Below, piece after piece: positions 43,000 through 52,022 of a stretch of DNA of 64,000 nt. Position numbers and translations under genes: made by a program. Numbering within the stretch: the stretch's first letter is position 1; each line of letters starts with the position of its first letter. The notes beneath the pieces are model-generated. The model was not told the origin of the DNA. It saw only the letters and a list, made by a program, of their open reading frames with translations, and made no database searches. This DNA comes from Prevotella sp. (GTDB lineage: Bacteria > Bacteroidota > Bacteroidia > Bacteroidales > Bacteroidaceae), in assembly GCA_022641735.1 (NCBI GenBank), contig JALCDQ010000010.1:1-64000 (forward strand), in the 5' to 3' direction.

Positions 43000-43488
43000 A
43001 TGACTAACATTGATTTAACTTTCCGATACTATTATCGCCAGTTGTGTATCTATGCCCTTCATTACCTCAAGGACATCGATACGGCTGAGGATATCGTTCA
43101 GGAATGCTTCATCAAGTTGCTCGACCATACTACCGAAAACACGAAAGCCTTCCTTTTTACGGCTGTGCGCAATGCCTGCATCGACTCTCTGCGCAAGCAA
43201 AACCCGATAGATGCCGACATACAACCTCAAGATTTGGAGGGCACTATCACGGATGAGGAGGCGCAAGAAAGGTCGCTCCACGAAGCAGAACTATGGACAG
43301 CCATCGATAAACTGCCGCCACGATGCCGCGAAATACTCATCATGAGCAAGCGTGAAGGTCTCACTTACAAACAGATAGCGGCAGAATTAGGACTGTCGGA
43401 AAAGACCGTTGAACATCAAATCAGTAAGGCTCTGAAGGTGCTGAGAAATAAAGTTGATGACTTCTTCTACCTCTTGGCTATTGCCTAG
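43000..43488 (+). CDS. ECF RNA polymerase sigma factor
   Basis: 162 residues. Region 2 (about 8-60) has YYYRQLCIYALHYLKDIDTA and EDIVQECFIKLLDH. Region 4 (about 100-150) has LPPRCREILIMSKREGLTYK and QIAAELGLSEKTVEHQISKA. This is the Bacteroidota sigma-70 group that pairs with FecR. The start codon is only 15 bp past the mdh terminator. The next gene is an outer-membrane protein, and the likely anti-sigma (FecR) is the last gene of the same cluster, at 48307, not adjacent as in most systems. It would direct transcription of 43587-49110 (inference). Confidence 0.92.
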   Translation: MTNIDLTFRYYYRQLCIYALHYLKDIDTAEDIVQECFIKLLDHTTENTKAFLFTAVRNACIDSLRKQNPIDADIQPQDLEGTITDEEAQERSLHEAELWTAIDKLPPRCREILIMSKREGLTYKQIAAELGLSEKTVEHQISKALKVLRNKVDDFFYLLAIA

Positions 43489-43586
43489 AAATACTTGGTA
43501 ACCACTAAAAAATACACTCCATACGCATGGGGGGTTCTCGTTTTTATTCGTCTTAATGGCAAAGGACAAATAACAAAAACAAAAAA

Positions 43587-44186
43587 ATGAAAACAAAAAA
43601 AGTCTCTTTTTCTTTGCTTCTAGCCTCTTTAGTGATGCTTGCGATGCCTGTTTCAGCACAAGAAACCAACCTTCCGGAACGTGATAAAAGCGTTTTCTTG
43701 GAAATCGGAGGCCCTTCCAACTTTGCAGGAATCAACTATGAGGCCCGTTTCAAGAAAGGTTCTCCATGGGAATATCGTGTGGGATTAGCTTTCGCTTATG
43801 CCTCCAACAGCAACTTTCTGTTTGATGATTACGACTCTATGAGGGCTTGGACGATGCCTTTAGGCGTCAATTACCTGATTGGCCACAAGCGTTCTCAACT
43901 CGAATTAGGTGCCGGCATCAACGTAGGGCTCTATAATCTGCATTATACGGAATGGAAAGAGGTAACGAATCCAACAAACTCGGAGTATACAACTACTTTT
44001 GAAGCCTTCCCTAAAACGGATAATTGCTTCGAGTATTATCTTTTTGCCAATGTCGGTTATCGCCACGTTTCCAAGAAAGGCTTCTTGTTTAGAGTCGGTC
44101 TCACACCAGCTGTCAACTTTGGAGGAAAACACGATTTCAAGGGCTTTTGGCTTGCCCCTTACATCAGTTTTGGCAAAGCTTTCTAA
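43587..44186 (+). CDS. Small outer-membrane beta-barrel protein
   Basis: 199 residues with a signal peptide (MKTKKVSFSLLLASLVMLAM, cleaved after PVSA). Alternating aromatic strands follow (WEYRVGLAFAYASN, SQLELGAGINVGLYNLHY, FLFRVGLTPAVNFGG). It ends in Phe (ISFGKAF), the C-terminal signature of barrels inserted by BamA. It lies 98 bp after the sigma gene and 13 bp before the TonB receptor. Family not recognised. Confidence 0.7.
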   Translation: MKTKKVSFSLLLASLVMLAMPVSAQETNLPERDKSVFLEIGGPSNFAGINYEARFKKGSPWEYRVGLAFAYASNSNFLFDDYDSMRAWTMPLGVNYLIGHKRSQLELGAGINVGLYNLHYTEWKEVTNPTNSEYTTTFEAFPKTDNCFEYYLFANVGYRHVSKKGFLFRVGLTPAVNFGGKHDFKGFWLAPYISFGKAF

Positions 44187-44199
44187 AAGGAGAACGGAT

Positions 44200-46881
44200 A
44201 TGAAAAGAAACCTTTACCTTTTTCTGCTCTTTCTCCTGCTGTCATCCGCCTTTCCACTAGCCGTTTCCGCACAAGTGAAAGGCACTATCCGACAGCAGAT
44301 GGAATGGCTGCATAAGACGAAAAACGTGGATTTCGTGTATGATGCCACACTGGATGTAAACCAGCAATATAAAGGTCCTTCCCTAAAAAAGAAGAATCTG
44401 AAGGAGGCTCTTTACACCTTATTTAATAATAGCGGCATCACTTATGAGCTTAAAGGAAACTATGTTTTGCTCCATAAAAAGCCATCAACAGGCACGCAAA
44501 AGGTCATTAACAAGGAGGTGAAAAGCCGTCATACGCTGAGTGGCTATGTGCGGGAAGCCAACGGGGATGTGTTGCTCAATGCCACCATTTATGACCTCAC
44601 GACAGGACAAGGAACAATCACCAACAGCTATGGATATTATTCTCTCACTCTTCCCGACGGCAACCATCAGCTCCGCATCTCATATCTTGGCTTTGAGGAC
44701 AAGAGTAAAAGCATCGAACTGCATGATAATCAGAGCCTCAACATCGAACTGAAAGAAAGCCAGCAAGCCGAAGAACTTGCGGAAGTAACCGTCAATGGAG
44801 ACCGCAATTCACCGTTGCTGACCACCCAAACAGGCAAAAGGTCGCTCGGACAAGCTGACCTCCACAAAGGCTTTGCCTTGCTCTCTTCTGCCGATGTGGT
44901 GAAGACTTTGCAGCAAACATCAGGCGTTGCGGAAGGCATCGAACTGACGAGTGGCATGTATGTGCATGGTGGCAACAATGATGAGAACCTCTTTCTCATC
45001 GATGGCACACCACTCTATCAAATCAACCATACGCTTGGCTTGTTCTCTGCTTTCAATACAGATGTTGTCAAAAACATAGACTTTTATAAGAGCGGATTCC
45101 CTGCACGATATGGAGGAAGACTCTCCAGCGTGGTAGATGTGCGCACAAATGACGGCGACATGTACCACGCTCATGGCAGCTATCGCATCGGATTACTCGA
45201 CGGAAGCCTACAGTTTGAAGGCCCGATTACGAAAGGAAAGACCTCTTACAACATCGGATTGCGGAGAAGTTGGCTGGACTTATTGTCAAAGCCGATATTC
45301 GCCATCGTCAATCATAACAACACCGATGGGGAAAACTTATCGCTCGATTATGTGTTTCATGACTTGAATGCCAAGATTACCCATATCTTCAGCGACCGCA
45401 GCAAAATGTATTTGAGCGTCTATTCGGGAAGCGATGACCTCAATACGAAAGACAAATTCAATTCTGATTTGGGGGATGGCACCATAGACAAAGACGTCAC
45501 AAAGGGCAAACTCTCTTGGGGAAACTTCAACATTGCACTAAATTGGAACTACCGATTCTCCCCTAAGTTGTTTGCCAACTTCACGGGTTTATACTCCTAT
45601 AATCGGTCAAAATACAGCTATTTAGATGATGAGAATGAGGAAAAAGACGGCAAAGAGGTAGGAGATAGGATGCATTATGAGTATAGTTACGACTCTAAAA
45701 TCCACGATATTGGCTATCGGATGGAATTCGACTATCGCCCTACATCCCAGCATCTCGTCCGTTTTGGCGCTGATTACACTTATCACCATTTCCTCCCGCA
45801 AACGCAAAATCTCGTGTATTACTCCAATGTCGAGAATACAGAATCTGACACTTTGCACACCGGAGGGCATAATAGTCATGTGGCGCATGAGGTGAATCTC
45901 TATGCAGAAGATGAGTTTTCCATCAATGACCAATGGAGCTTGAATGGCGGATTGCATTTGAATACCTTTTTCATCAATGGCAAAAACTTCTGTAATTTTG
46001 ACCCTCGCGTGGCCGTAAAATACCAAGTAAGCCCCTCACTCTCTTTCAAAATGAGTTACACGATGATGTCTCAATTCGTGCATAAGATATCCAATTCCTA
46101 TCTTGACCTTCCCACTGACTATTGGGTGCCGACAACTGATAAACTCAAGCCGATGCGCTCTTATCAGTTTGCCGCTGGCATTTATTCCAAATTGGGACAA
46201 CATTGGCTGGTTTCCCTTGAGGCTTATTACAAGCATTCGAACCACCTCTTGCAACATAATAGTTGGGTGGGACTTGAGCCTCCAGCAGATAAATGGGATG
46301 AGTTAGTGATAGATGGAAAGGGCAAATTCTATGGTTTCGAGCTCGATGGAGAGTATAAGACCAAGAATCTCACCATCAACGGCTCTTATACACTCTCATG
46401 GAATAAGCGCTTATATCAGGACTTCTATCCCGAATGGTATTATGACAAGTTTGACAACCGCCATAAACTGAACCTCTCTTTGCAATATCAGATTACCCCA
46501 AAGATAAATTTCTATGCGGCTTGGACTTATCATACAGGCAACCGATTGACGCTTCCTTCCCACTATACACAGCTCCCCACCCTTCCTGGAGGCAAAGCTT
46601 GGGTATATAATTATGGGCAGGACAACACGTGGGGATTCGTTTATGACACGCCAAACAATGCCGTTTTGCCTGCCTATCATCGTCTTGATCTTGGTTGCGA
46701 CTTTCATCATACCACCAAACATGGCCATGAACGCATCTGGAACTTCAGCATTTATAATGCCTACTGCCATTTGAATCCGCTCTATGTGGACGTAAAATTG
46801 AACTATAAACAAGAATTTACGGCAAAGACGAAAGGGTTTATCCCTATCCTTCCATCCGTGAGTTATACGATAAAATTCTAA
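44200..46881 (+). CDS. TonB-dependent receptor with STN signalling domain
   Basis: 893 residues from MKRNLYLFLLFLLLSSAFPL; the AAAGGAG site just upstream fixes this start against a longer overlapping frame. Order: signal peptide (1-23), STN domain (about 24-92, QMEWLHKTKNVDFVYDA), carboxypeptidase-regulatory-like domain (about 106-185), plug (about 195-300, with YVHGGNNDENLFLIDGTPLY), and a 22-strand-type barrel ending SYTIKF. STN receptors pass substrate binding to a FecR-type anti-sigma across the inner membrane. The partner lipoprotein genes follow at 4 bp. Substrate unknown; SusD is absent, so this is not a standard glycan-uptake pair. Confidence 0.93.
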   Translation: MKRNLYLFLLFLLLSSAFPLAVSAQVKGTIRQQMEWLHKTKNVDFVYDATLDVNQQYKGPSLKKKNLKEALYTLFNNSGITYELKGNYVLLHKKPSTGTQKVINKEVKSRHTLSGYVREANGDVLLNATIYDLTTGQGTITNSYGYYSLTLPDGNHQLRISYLGFEDKSKSIELHDNQSLNIELKESQQAEELAEVTVNGDRNSPLLTTQTGKRSLGQADLHKGFALLSSADVVKTLQQTSGVAEGIELTSGMYVHGGNNDENLFLIDGTPLYQINHTLGLFSAFNTDVVKNIDFYKSGFPARYGGRLSSVVDVRTNDGDMYHAHGSYRIGLLDGSLQFEGPITKGKTSYNIGLRRSWLDLLSKPIFAIVNHNNTDGENLSLDYVFHDLNAKITHIFSDRSKMYLSVYSGSDDLNTKDKFNSDLGDGTIDKDVTKGKLSWGNFNIALNWNYRFSPKLFANFTGLYSYNRSKYSYLDDENEEKDGKEVGDRMHYEYSYDSKIHDIGYRMEFDYRPTSQHLVRFGADYTYHHFLPQTQNLVYYSNVENTESDTLHTGGHNSHVAHEVNLYAEDEFSINDQWSLNGGLHLNTFFINGKNFCNFDPRVAVKYQVSPSLSFKMSYTMMSQFVHKISNSYLDLPTDYWVPTTDKLKPMRSYQFAAGIYSKLGQHWLVSLEAYYKHSNHLLQHNSWVGLEPPADKWDELVIDGKGKFYGFELDGEYKTKNLTINGSYTLSWNKRLYQDFYPEWYYDKFDNRHKLNLSLQYQITPKINFYAAWTYHTGNRLTLPSHYTQLPTLPGGKAWVYNYGQDNTWGFVYDTPNNAVLPAYHRLDLGCDFHHTTKHGHERIWNFSIYNAYCHLNPLYVDVKLNYKQEFTAKTKGFIPILPSVSYTIKF

Positions 46882-46885
46882 AGAA

Positions 46886-47794
46886 ATGAAGCACTATCTA
46901 TACATTCTCATCGTCCTCTGCGCCTTAGTTTCGTGCAAAGACAACTTTGACATCGAGAAGATGAACAATCAGCCGAAACTGGTGTTATATTGTTTTCCTT
47001 CCGCGCAAGATACCACTTGGATTTCAGTCAGTGGCGCTACGCCTGTCACAAAGAAAGGAAAGGTGAAAGCTACGGCTCTTGCAAACCTGGTGGTTTCTTA
47101 CCAAGTCAATGGCGAAGAGCAGAAAATAGAGAAAGACTCTTTGAATAATCTGTTTGTGGTTTGCCATCAGAAAGTTGGCGACAAGATAGACATTACCGCC
47201 TCGGCAGAGGGTTATCCGTCGATAAACGCCTCCACAGTTATCCCCGAAATCGTAGCTATTGACAAGGTAAATGTGACTTCCGTGACTGAATATGATGATG
47301 TTCAGGACTACACTTATCACTTCACCCAGTTTCAAGCGACCTTCAAAGACGACGCTTCCACTACTGATTATTATGGGGTTAGGCTGATGGCTGATGAGGG
47401 AAACGGCCGTTATGAATGGGCTCCGTTGCATACGAATGACGAGCCTTTGCTTTATCATTTGAGCGACTTAGATGATAGCTTCGGCTTCTCGGAAGATGTT
47501 TATCAGAACTTCTATGCCTTCAAAGACACCCAAATCAACGGCAAAAGCTATACCTTGCACTTGGATTTGAACCTCTCGGAGTGCTATGATACTCCGAAAG
47601 CCTTTAAGGTTGTGCTCTATCGCATCACGCCTGAATATTACCATTTCTTCACTTCCATCAGCAATACCAATAACAGCGACCTTCAGAAATACGGGCTTTC
47701 GCAGGTAACACCCACCTATTCTAATATAAGCAAAGGTATCGGCGTATGTGGTGGATATGCGCTATCAGAGAGCAATTGGATTACAGAATATTAA
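46886..47794 (+). CDS. DUF4249 lipoprotein
   Basis: 302 residues. The signal peptide ends LVSC, and CKDNFDIEK follows, so a lipoprotein with a Lys-Asp start. Beta-rich blocks QPKLVLYCFPSAQDTTWISV and GYPSINASTVIPEIVAIDKV match DUF4249, a Bacteroidota family almost always encoded next to STN-type TonB receptors. It may be a surface or periplasmic partner of the receptor (inference). It lies 4 bp after the receptor gene. Confidence 0.85.
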   Translation: MKHYLYILIVLCALVSCKDNFDIEKMNNQPKLVLYCFPSAQDTTWISVSGATPVTKKGKVKATALANLVVSYQVNGEEQKIEKDSLNNLFVVCHQKVGDKIDITASAEGYPSINASTVIPEIVAIDKVNVTSVTEYDDVQDYTYHFTQFQATFKDDASTTDYYGVRLMADEGNGRYEWAPLHTNDEPLLYHLSDLDDSFGFSEDVYQNFYAFKDTQINGKSYTLHLDLNLSECYDTPKAFKVVLYRITPEYYHFFTSISNTNNSDLQKYGLSQVTPTYSNISKGIGVCGGYALSESNWITEY

Positions 47795-47809
47795 AAAAAA
47801 GACAAAGAT

Positions 47810-48310
47810 ATGAAACAGAAAATTACAGGTATTTTATTAATGGCTATCACCATTTTGAGTCTCTCTTCTTGCAAGGATGACGATGACAACAATTCTATTT
47901 ATGACAATACTGCTGCTTGCATCTGTATCAAAATCAATGATTCACAAGGAAATATCGTTAACGACAGTGCCCGAATAGCCCATCTTACGGGTTTAGACCT
48001 TTATTCACACGATGATTATCTCTGGTCTTCCGATGACCCTATCTTCATGGAGTATATCGTAAAAGTTGACGGTCAGTGGTATTTCATCGTGCTTCTCAAT
48101 GAATTGCAGACAATGAAAAATAACAGTGACGGCACCAAAACGCTGAAAGGAACGATAAAGATTGGCAACACAGATTATACTCTTGAGGAGCAGAGAATGA
48201 TTTACCAATACTATGCAGAGACTCAATCTCTGAAAGTGAATGGGCAGTTCATGACCAATGAGCACCCTGAAAAGAAGAACGGATATTACATAACTTTGAA
48301 GTATCAATGA
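47810..48310 (+). CDS. Small lipoprotein of the TonB cluster
   Basis: 166 residues. The lipobox LSSC is followed by KDDDDNN, an acidic stretch like the Bacteroidota lipoprotein export signal that directs proteins to the cell surface. The remainder is beta-rich (AACICIKINDSQGNIV, LKGTIKIGNTDYTLEEQRMI). No family recognised. Its stop overlaps the FecR start by 4 bp (ATGA). Confidence 0.75.
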   Translation: MKQKITGILLMAITILSLSSCKDDDDNNSIYDNTAACICIKINDSQGNIVNDSARIAHLTGLDLYSHDDYLWSSDDPIFMEYIVKVDGQWYFIVLLNELQTMKNNSDGTKTLKGTIKIGNTDYTLEEQRMIYQYYAETQSLKVNGQFMTNEHPEKKNGYYITLKYQ

Positions 48311-49110
48311 AAGAGGTGAAAGAAATCAACCATAAGAATCTCGGCTTCGTGCTTCATTATTACAAGCATGGAGCCCTCGATACGAAGCGGGCAATCAGCC
48401 AGTTTAAGGCAAAAGCAGGCATCCGCAAAAGGCCGATATGGAAGTATGTCGGCATAGCAGCTTGCTTCCTCCTTGTAATCAATGGCCTTTTACTGGGTAA
48501 ACAATGGTTGTTTACCACCCAATTAACGGCTTTTGACAAGCCAAAAAGCTATCTTTTACAAGACGGCTCTCGGATAGTGCTCTCACCGCACTCCACTTTA
48601 AGCTATCGACCCATCAATCCCCGCAATGTGAAAATGTCGGGAAAGGTATATTTTGAAGTGAAACATAACCCCGAAAAGCCTTTCGATATTGAGGGCGAAA
48701 TGAGCCATGTAATGGTATTGGGCACTAAGTTCCAAGTGGCTGAAAGCAGTTCATTCTCAAAGGTTTACGTCTCTCAAGGAAGGGTATTGTTTGCCGCTTT
48801 GAATCGTGAGGATGGCGTCATCTTGACCAAAGGGATGAGCGCCACGCTGAAGAAAGAAAGTGCAAAGCCGATTATCGACAATCGTCCATCTCAGAATTCA
48901 TTGGCGTGGATGTCGCATAAGTTCCACTTTGACAACACACCTCTTCCTTCCGTATTGAAGGATTTGTCGGCTTATTACCAGGTATCGCTATCCTGCAAGG
49001 AAACGGGCAAATATCTTTCGGCAGACTTGCAGGCCGATAGTCTTGACGACATCATCGCTCTCATCGAGCAGACTCTGAATGTAAACATCGAGAAACAACC
49101 GTCACGATAA
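48307..49110 (+). CDS. FecR-family anti-sigma factor
   Basis: 267 residues. A short cytoplasmic part (1-43) is followed by one transmembrane helix (about 45-64, WKYVGIAACFLLVINGLLLG). The FecR domain (about 85-180) has QDGSRIVLSPHSTLSYRP, MSGKVYFEVKHNPEKPFDIE and VMVLGTKFQVAES. The C-terminal DUF4974/STN-like part has SLAWMSHKFHFDNTPLPSVL. It would hold the sigma factor of 43000 until the TonB receptor signals. Codons 57-86 are encoded by four 22-bp palindromic repeat units (48475-48562). Confidence 0.9.
   Translation: MKEVKEINHKNLGFVLHYYKHGALDTKRAISQFKAKAGIRKRPIWKYVGIAACFLLVINGLLLGKQWLFTTQLTAFDKPKSYLLQDGSRIVLSPHSTLSYRPINPRNVKMSGKVYFEVKHNPEKPFDIEGEMSHVMVLGTKFQVAESSSFSKVYVSQGRVLFAALNREDGVILTKGMSATLKKESAKPIIDNRPSQNSLAWMSHKFHFDNTPLPSVLKDLSAYYQVSLSCKETGKYLSADLQADSLDDIIALIEQTLNVNIEKQPSR
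48475..48562 (+). repeat. 22-bp palindromic array inside the FecR gene
   Basis: Four units start at 48475, 48497, 48519 and 48541. Unit 1 is GTAATCAAT-G-GCCTTTTAC plus TGG. Unit 2 is GTAAACAAT-G-GTTGTTTAC plus CAC (one arm mismatch). Unit 3 is CCAATTAAC-G-GCTTTTGAC plus AAG. Unit 4 is CCAAAAAGC-T-ATCTTTTAC plus AAG. Because 22 is not a multiple of three, successive units are read in different frames. The segment encodes residues 57-86, the end of the transmembrane helix and the linker to the FecR domain. Unit 2 matches array C unit 2 at 17 of 22 positions by eye. Confidence 0.75.
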
Positions 49111-49167
49111 CGCAAAATTGATACACTATTCCGTAATTTGTATACGCTTCTTTTGGGTTTTTATTTG

Positions 49168-49175
49168 TACCTTTG
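49168..49175 (+). promoter_or_regulatory. -7 box of the DUF3737-malY-cutC operon
   Basis: TACCTTTG on the plus strand, 33 bp upstream of the DUF3737 start. Upstream TTTG candidates at 49137 and 49152 do not have ideal spacing. It suggests that this operon is separate from the sigma/TonB cluster. Confidence 0.5.
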
Positions 49176-49207
49176 CAGCGTGATAATTAAGATAGGTATC
49201 AAAAAAG

Positions 49208-50053
49208 ATGAAGTTGATAAAGAATAAAACTTACGGAGGAGAGCGACCTCTGTTTGGTATTGAGGATGTAAAACTGGAAAATATCGTCATCAACGATGGA
49301 GAATCGGGCATCAAATGCTGCAAGAATCTGGAGTGCAGCAACTCTAAATTCTATGGCAAATACCCTTGGTGGCACGTTGATGGCTCACTGATTACCAACT
49401 GCTATTTTGCTGAAAACAGCCGAAGTGCTATCTGGTATTCAGATAATATGTTGATGAAGGACTGCGTGATAGATGGCCCTAAATTCTTTCGCGAGATGAA
49501 GAATCTGGAGTTGGAAAACGTGACCATCAACGATGCTGATGAGACTTTTTGGAGAGTTGACGGGCTGAAAGTGAAGAATGTGGTGCTCCATGAGGGTACT
49601 TACCCTTTCATGTTCTCGCGCAACATCTATGTGGATGGCCTCATAAGTGATGCCAAATATGTGTTTCAATACTGCCAAAACGTAGAAATTCATCATGCAA
49701 AAATCACGACAAAAGACTCTTTTTGGGAGTGCGACAACGTCGTTATTTATGATTCCGAACTTGATGGCGAGTATCTGGCATGGCATTCCAGAAACGTGAA
49801 GTTGGTGAATTGCCACATTAGTGGTGAGCAACCGCTTTGCTATGCGGATAACCTCACGCTCGAAAACTGTACTTTCGATGCCGCAAGTGACCGTATCTTC
49901 GAGGATTGCAAGCAAGTGGAAGCTGACATCAGAGGTGCTATCACGGAGATAAAGAACCCTGTCAGTGGGCACATTATAGCAGATAAAATCGGCAAAATCA
50001 CGTATGATGAATACGCTAAAGGCCACGAATGTATTATTGAAACACGCTTATGA
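49208..50053 (+). CDS. DUF3737 family protein (right-handed beta-helix-like)
   Basis: 281 residues without signal peptide, so cytoplasmic. It starts MKLIKNKTYGGERPLFGIED. Many short repeats of about 18-20 residues follow (LENVTINDADETFWRVDGLK, VKNVVLHEGTYPFMFSRNIY, VYDSELDGEYLAWHSRN), the pattern of a parallel beta-helix. DUF3737 has no established biochemical role. Its stop overlaps the next start by 4 bp (ATGA), so it is coupled to the aminotransferase gene. Confidence 0.85.
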   Translation: MKLIKNKTYGGERPLFGIEDVKLENIVINDGESGIKCCKNLECSNSKFYGKYPWWHVDGSLITNCYFAENSRSAIWYSDNMLMKDCVIDGPKFFREMKNLELENVTINDADETFWRVDGLKVKNVVLHEGTYPFMFSRNIYVDGLISDAKYVFQYCQNVEIHHAKITTKDSFWECDNVVIYDSELDGEYLAWHSRNVKLVNCHISGEQPLCYADNLTLENCTFDAASDRIFEDCKQVEADIRGAITEIKNPVSGHIIADKIGKITYDEYAKGHECIIETRL

Positions 50054-51249
50054 AATACGATTTTGACAAGGAAACGCAACGCAGAGGCACGAATTCTTAC
50101 AAATGGGACATCGTGAAAGAAGAGGACATATTGCCCTTATGGGTGGCTGATATGGACTTCGAGGTGGCTCCCTGCATAAAGGAAGCCTTGCTAAAGCGCG
50201 TTGAGCACGGTATCTTTGGCTATACCTTAGTGCCCGAAAGCTATTATCAAGCGGTCATCAACTGGTTTCATCGCCGTCATCAATGGGACATTGAGCGCGA
50301 CTGGATGCTATATACCACAGGTGTGGTGCCCGCTATCAGTTGCGCCATTAAGGCTCTGAGCATGCCTGGAGAGAAAGTTTTAGTGCAGACTCCTGTCTTC
50401 AACTGCTTCTTTTCGAGCATTCGGAATAATGGTTGTGAAGTGCTGGAAAACGAGTTGAAACGTGAAGGCGATACCTATAAAATCGACTTTGAGGACTTCG
50501 AACGAAAGTGTTCTGATGAGAAGACAACCATTTTCTTGCTTTGCAACCCTCACAATCCGGCAGGAAGAGTATGGTCGAAAGAGGAATTGAAAATGATGAA
50601 TGACATCTGCATGAAGCACAATGTGCGAGTTATCAGTGATGAAATTCATTGCGAACTGGTAATGCCAGGACAGCAATATACTCCTTTCGCAGCAGTTTGC
50701 GATGATTGTCTGAACAACTCCATCACATTGAATTCGCCCTCAAAGAGCTTTAATATTGCCGGACTTCAGATTGCCAATATCATCTGTAAAGACCCTTCCA
50801 TACGCCGAAGAATCGACCGCGCCATCAACATCAATGAGGTTTGTGACGTCAATCCCTTTGGTCCTATCGCCCTTGAGGCTGCCTATAACCATGGAGAAGA
50901 TTGGCTTGATGAGCTCAATCAGTATCTTTGGGGCAACTATCAGGCGTTGAAAGACTTCTTTTTAGAGAATCTTCCACAACTTGAAGTGTTACGTTTGGAG
51001 GGCACTTATTTGGTTTGGATAGACATCACAGCGCTCGAACTGACTTCTGATGAAGCAACAGAACTGTTGCTGAAAGAAGGCAAAGTACTCGTGAACAGCG
51101 GCACTCTTTATGGCAAAAAAGCAGGACAAGGCTATCTGAGAATCAACATTGCCTGCTCAAGAAACCGTCTTATGGAAGGTCTGAAATGCATCGGAAGGGC
51201 TCTAAGTGCCTATCTCCCTGCGGAAGAAGACCTCGGATGTCCCATGTAA
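50050..51249 (+). CDS. PLP-dependent C-S lyase/aminotransferase, MalY/PatB type
   Basis: 399 residues, fold-type I. It starts MKYDFDKETQRRGTNSYKWD, the usual MalY/PatB start, and has DILPLWVADMDFEVAPCIKE, NPHNPAGRVWSKEELKMMND, DEIHCELVMPG and the PLP lysine in NSPSKSFNIAGLQIANI. Such enzymes cleave cystathionine or cysteine to thiol, pyruvate and ammonia. Exact substrate is not deducible. It is coupled to DUF3737 upstream and followed by cutC. Confidence 0.88.
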   Translation: MKYDFDKETQRRGTNSYKWDIVKEEDILPLWVADMDFEVAPCIKEALLKRVEHGIFGYTLVPESYYQAVINWFHRRHQWDIERDWMLYTTGVVPAISCAIKALSMPGEKVLVQTPVFNCFFSSIRNNGCEVLENELKREGDTYKIDFEDFERKCSDEKTTIFLLCNPHNPAGRVWSKEELKMMNDICMKHNVRVISDEIHCELVMPGQQYTPFAAVCDDCLNNSITLNSPSKSFNIAGLQIANIICKDPSIRRRIDRAININEVCDVNPFGPIALEAAYNHGEDWLDELNQYLWGNYQALKDFFLENLPQLEVLRLEGTYLVWIDITALELTSDEATELLLKEGKVLVNSGTLYGKKAGQGYLRINIACSRNRLMEGLKCIGRALSAYLPAEEDLGCPM

Positions 51250-51266
51250 AAATCATTTTAAAGCCT

Positions 51267-52022
51267 ATGTTAAACCGTCAAGATTTCCGTTTTGAGATAT
51301 GCGCCAATGGCGTGGAGAGCTGCATTTCCGCCCAAGAAGGCGGTGCTGACAGGGTGGAGCTGTGTGCCGGAATCCCCGAAGGAGGCACTACTCCCTCGTA
51401 TGGTGAAATCAAAATAGCCCGCAAAGTGCTGACAACCACTCGTCTGCATGTCATCATCCGCCCTCGTGGAGGTGATTTTCTATACTCCAAACTTGAGTTG
51501 GAACGCATGGCGGAAGACATAGATGTTTGCCAAAAAATCGGTGTTGACGGTGTCGTTTTCGGGTGTTTGAAAGCCGACGGAAGCATCGACAAGGAGGCCA
51601 ACAGCCAGCTTATGGAGCACGCAAAGGGGTTGAGCGTCACCTTCCACAGGGCTTTCGACCGATGCAAAGAACCCGAAAAGGCATTGGAACAACTGATAGA
51701 ACTGGGCTTTTCACGCGTTCTCACCTCCGGGCAAATGCCCATAGCGGCTGAAGGCACTGACCTTCTCAAGCGTCTGAACATGCTTGCTGGTGGCAGAATT
51801 ATCCTTCTTGCCGGGTGTGGAGTTAATGAACAGAATATAAAGGGTCTGTTTGAAAAGACGCAAATCCACGAATTCCACTTCTCCGCCCGCACACAAGTGA
51901 AGAGCCAAATGCAATATCTGAACCCGCAAGTGTATATGGGCACGAAAGATGCTGATGAGGAAATGCTCAGCTATACCTCAAAAGAAAGAGTAGAAAAAAC
52001 AATAGCCGCTTTACTCAAGTGA
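51267..52022 (+). CDS. cutC: CutC family protein
   Basis: 251 residues from MLNRQDFRFEICANGVESCI; a start at 51237 (MSHVKIILKP) overlapping the previous gene is possible. The TIM-barrel blocks GGADRVELCAGIPEGGTTPS, VIIRPRGGDFLYSKLELERM and LGFSRVLTSGQMPIAAEGTD are diagnostic. CutC was named for copper homeostasis in E. coli, but that role is disputed. A minus-strand terminator overlaps its 3' end. Confidence 0.9.
   Translation: MLNRQDFRFEICANGVESCISAQEGGADRVELCAGIPEGGTTPSYGEIKIARKVLTTTRLHVIIRPRGGDFLYSKLELERMAEDIDVCQKIGVDGVVFGCLKADGSIDKEANSQLMEHAKGLSVTFHRAFDRCKEPEKALEQLIELGFSRVLTSGQMPIAAEGTDLLKRLNMLAGGRIILLAGCGVNEQNIKGLFEKTQIHEFHFSARTQVKSQMQYLNPQVYMGTKDADEEMLSYTSKERVEKTIAALLK

Noticed and set aside
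43999..44199. Long N-terminal extension of the TonB receptor
   Set aside because: The first 67 codons overlap the small barrel gene in another frame. A ribosome-binding site and signal peptide mark the start at 44200.
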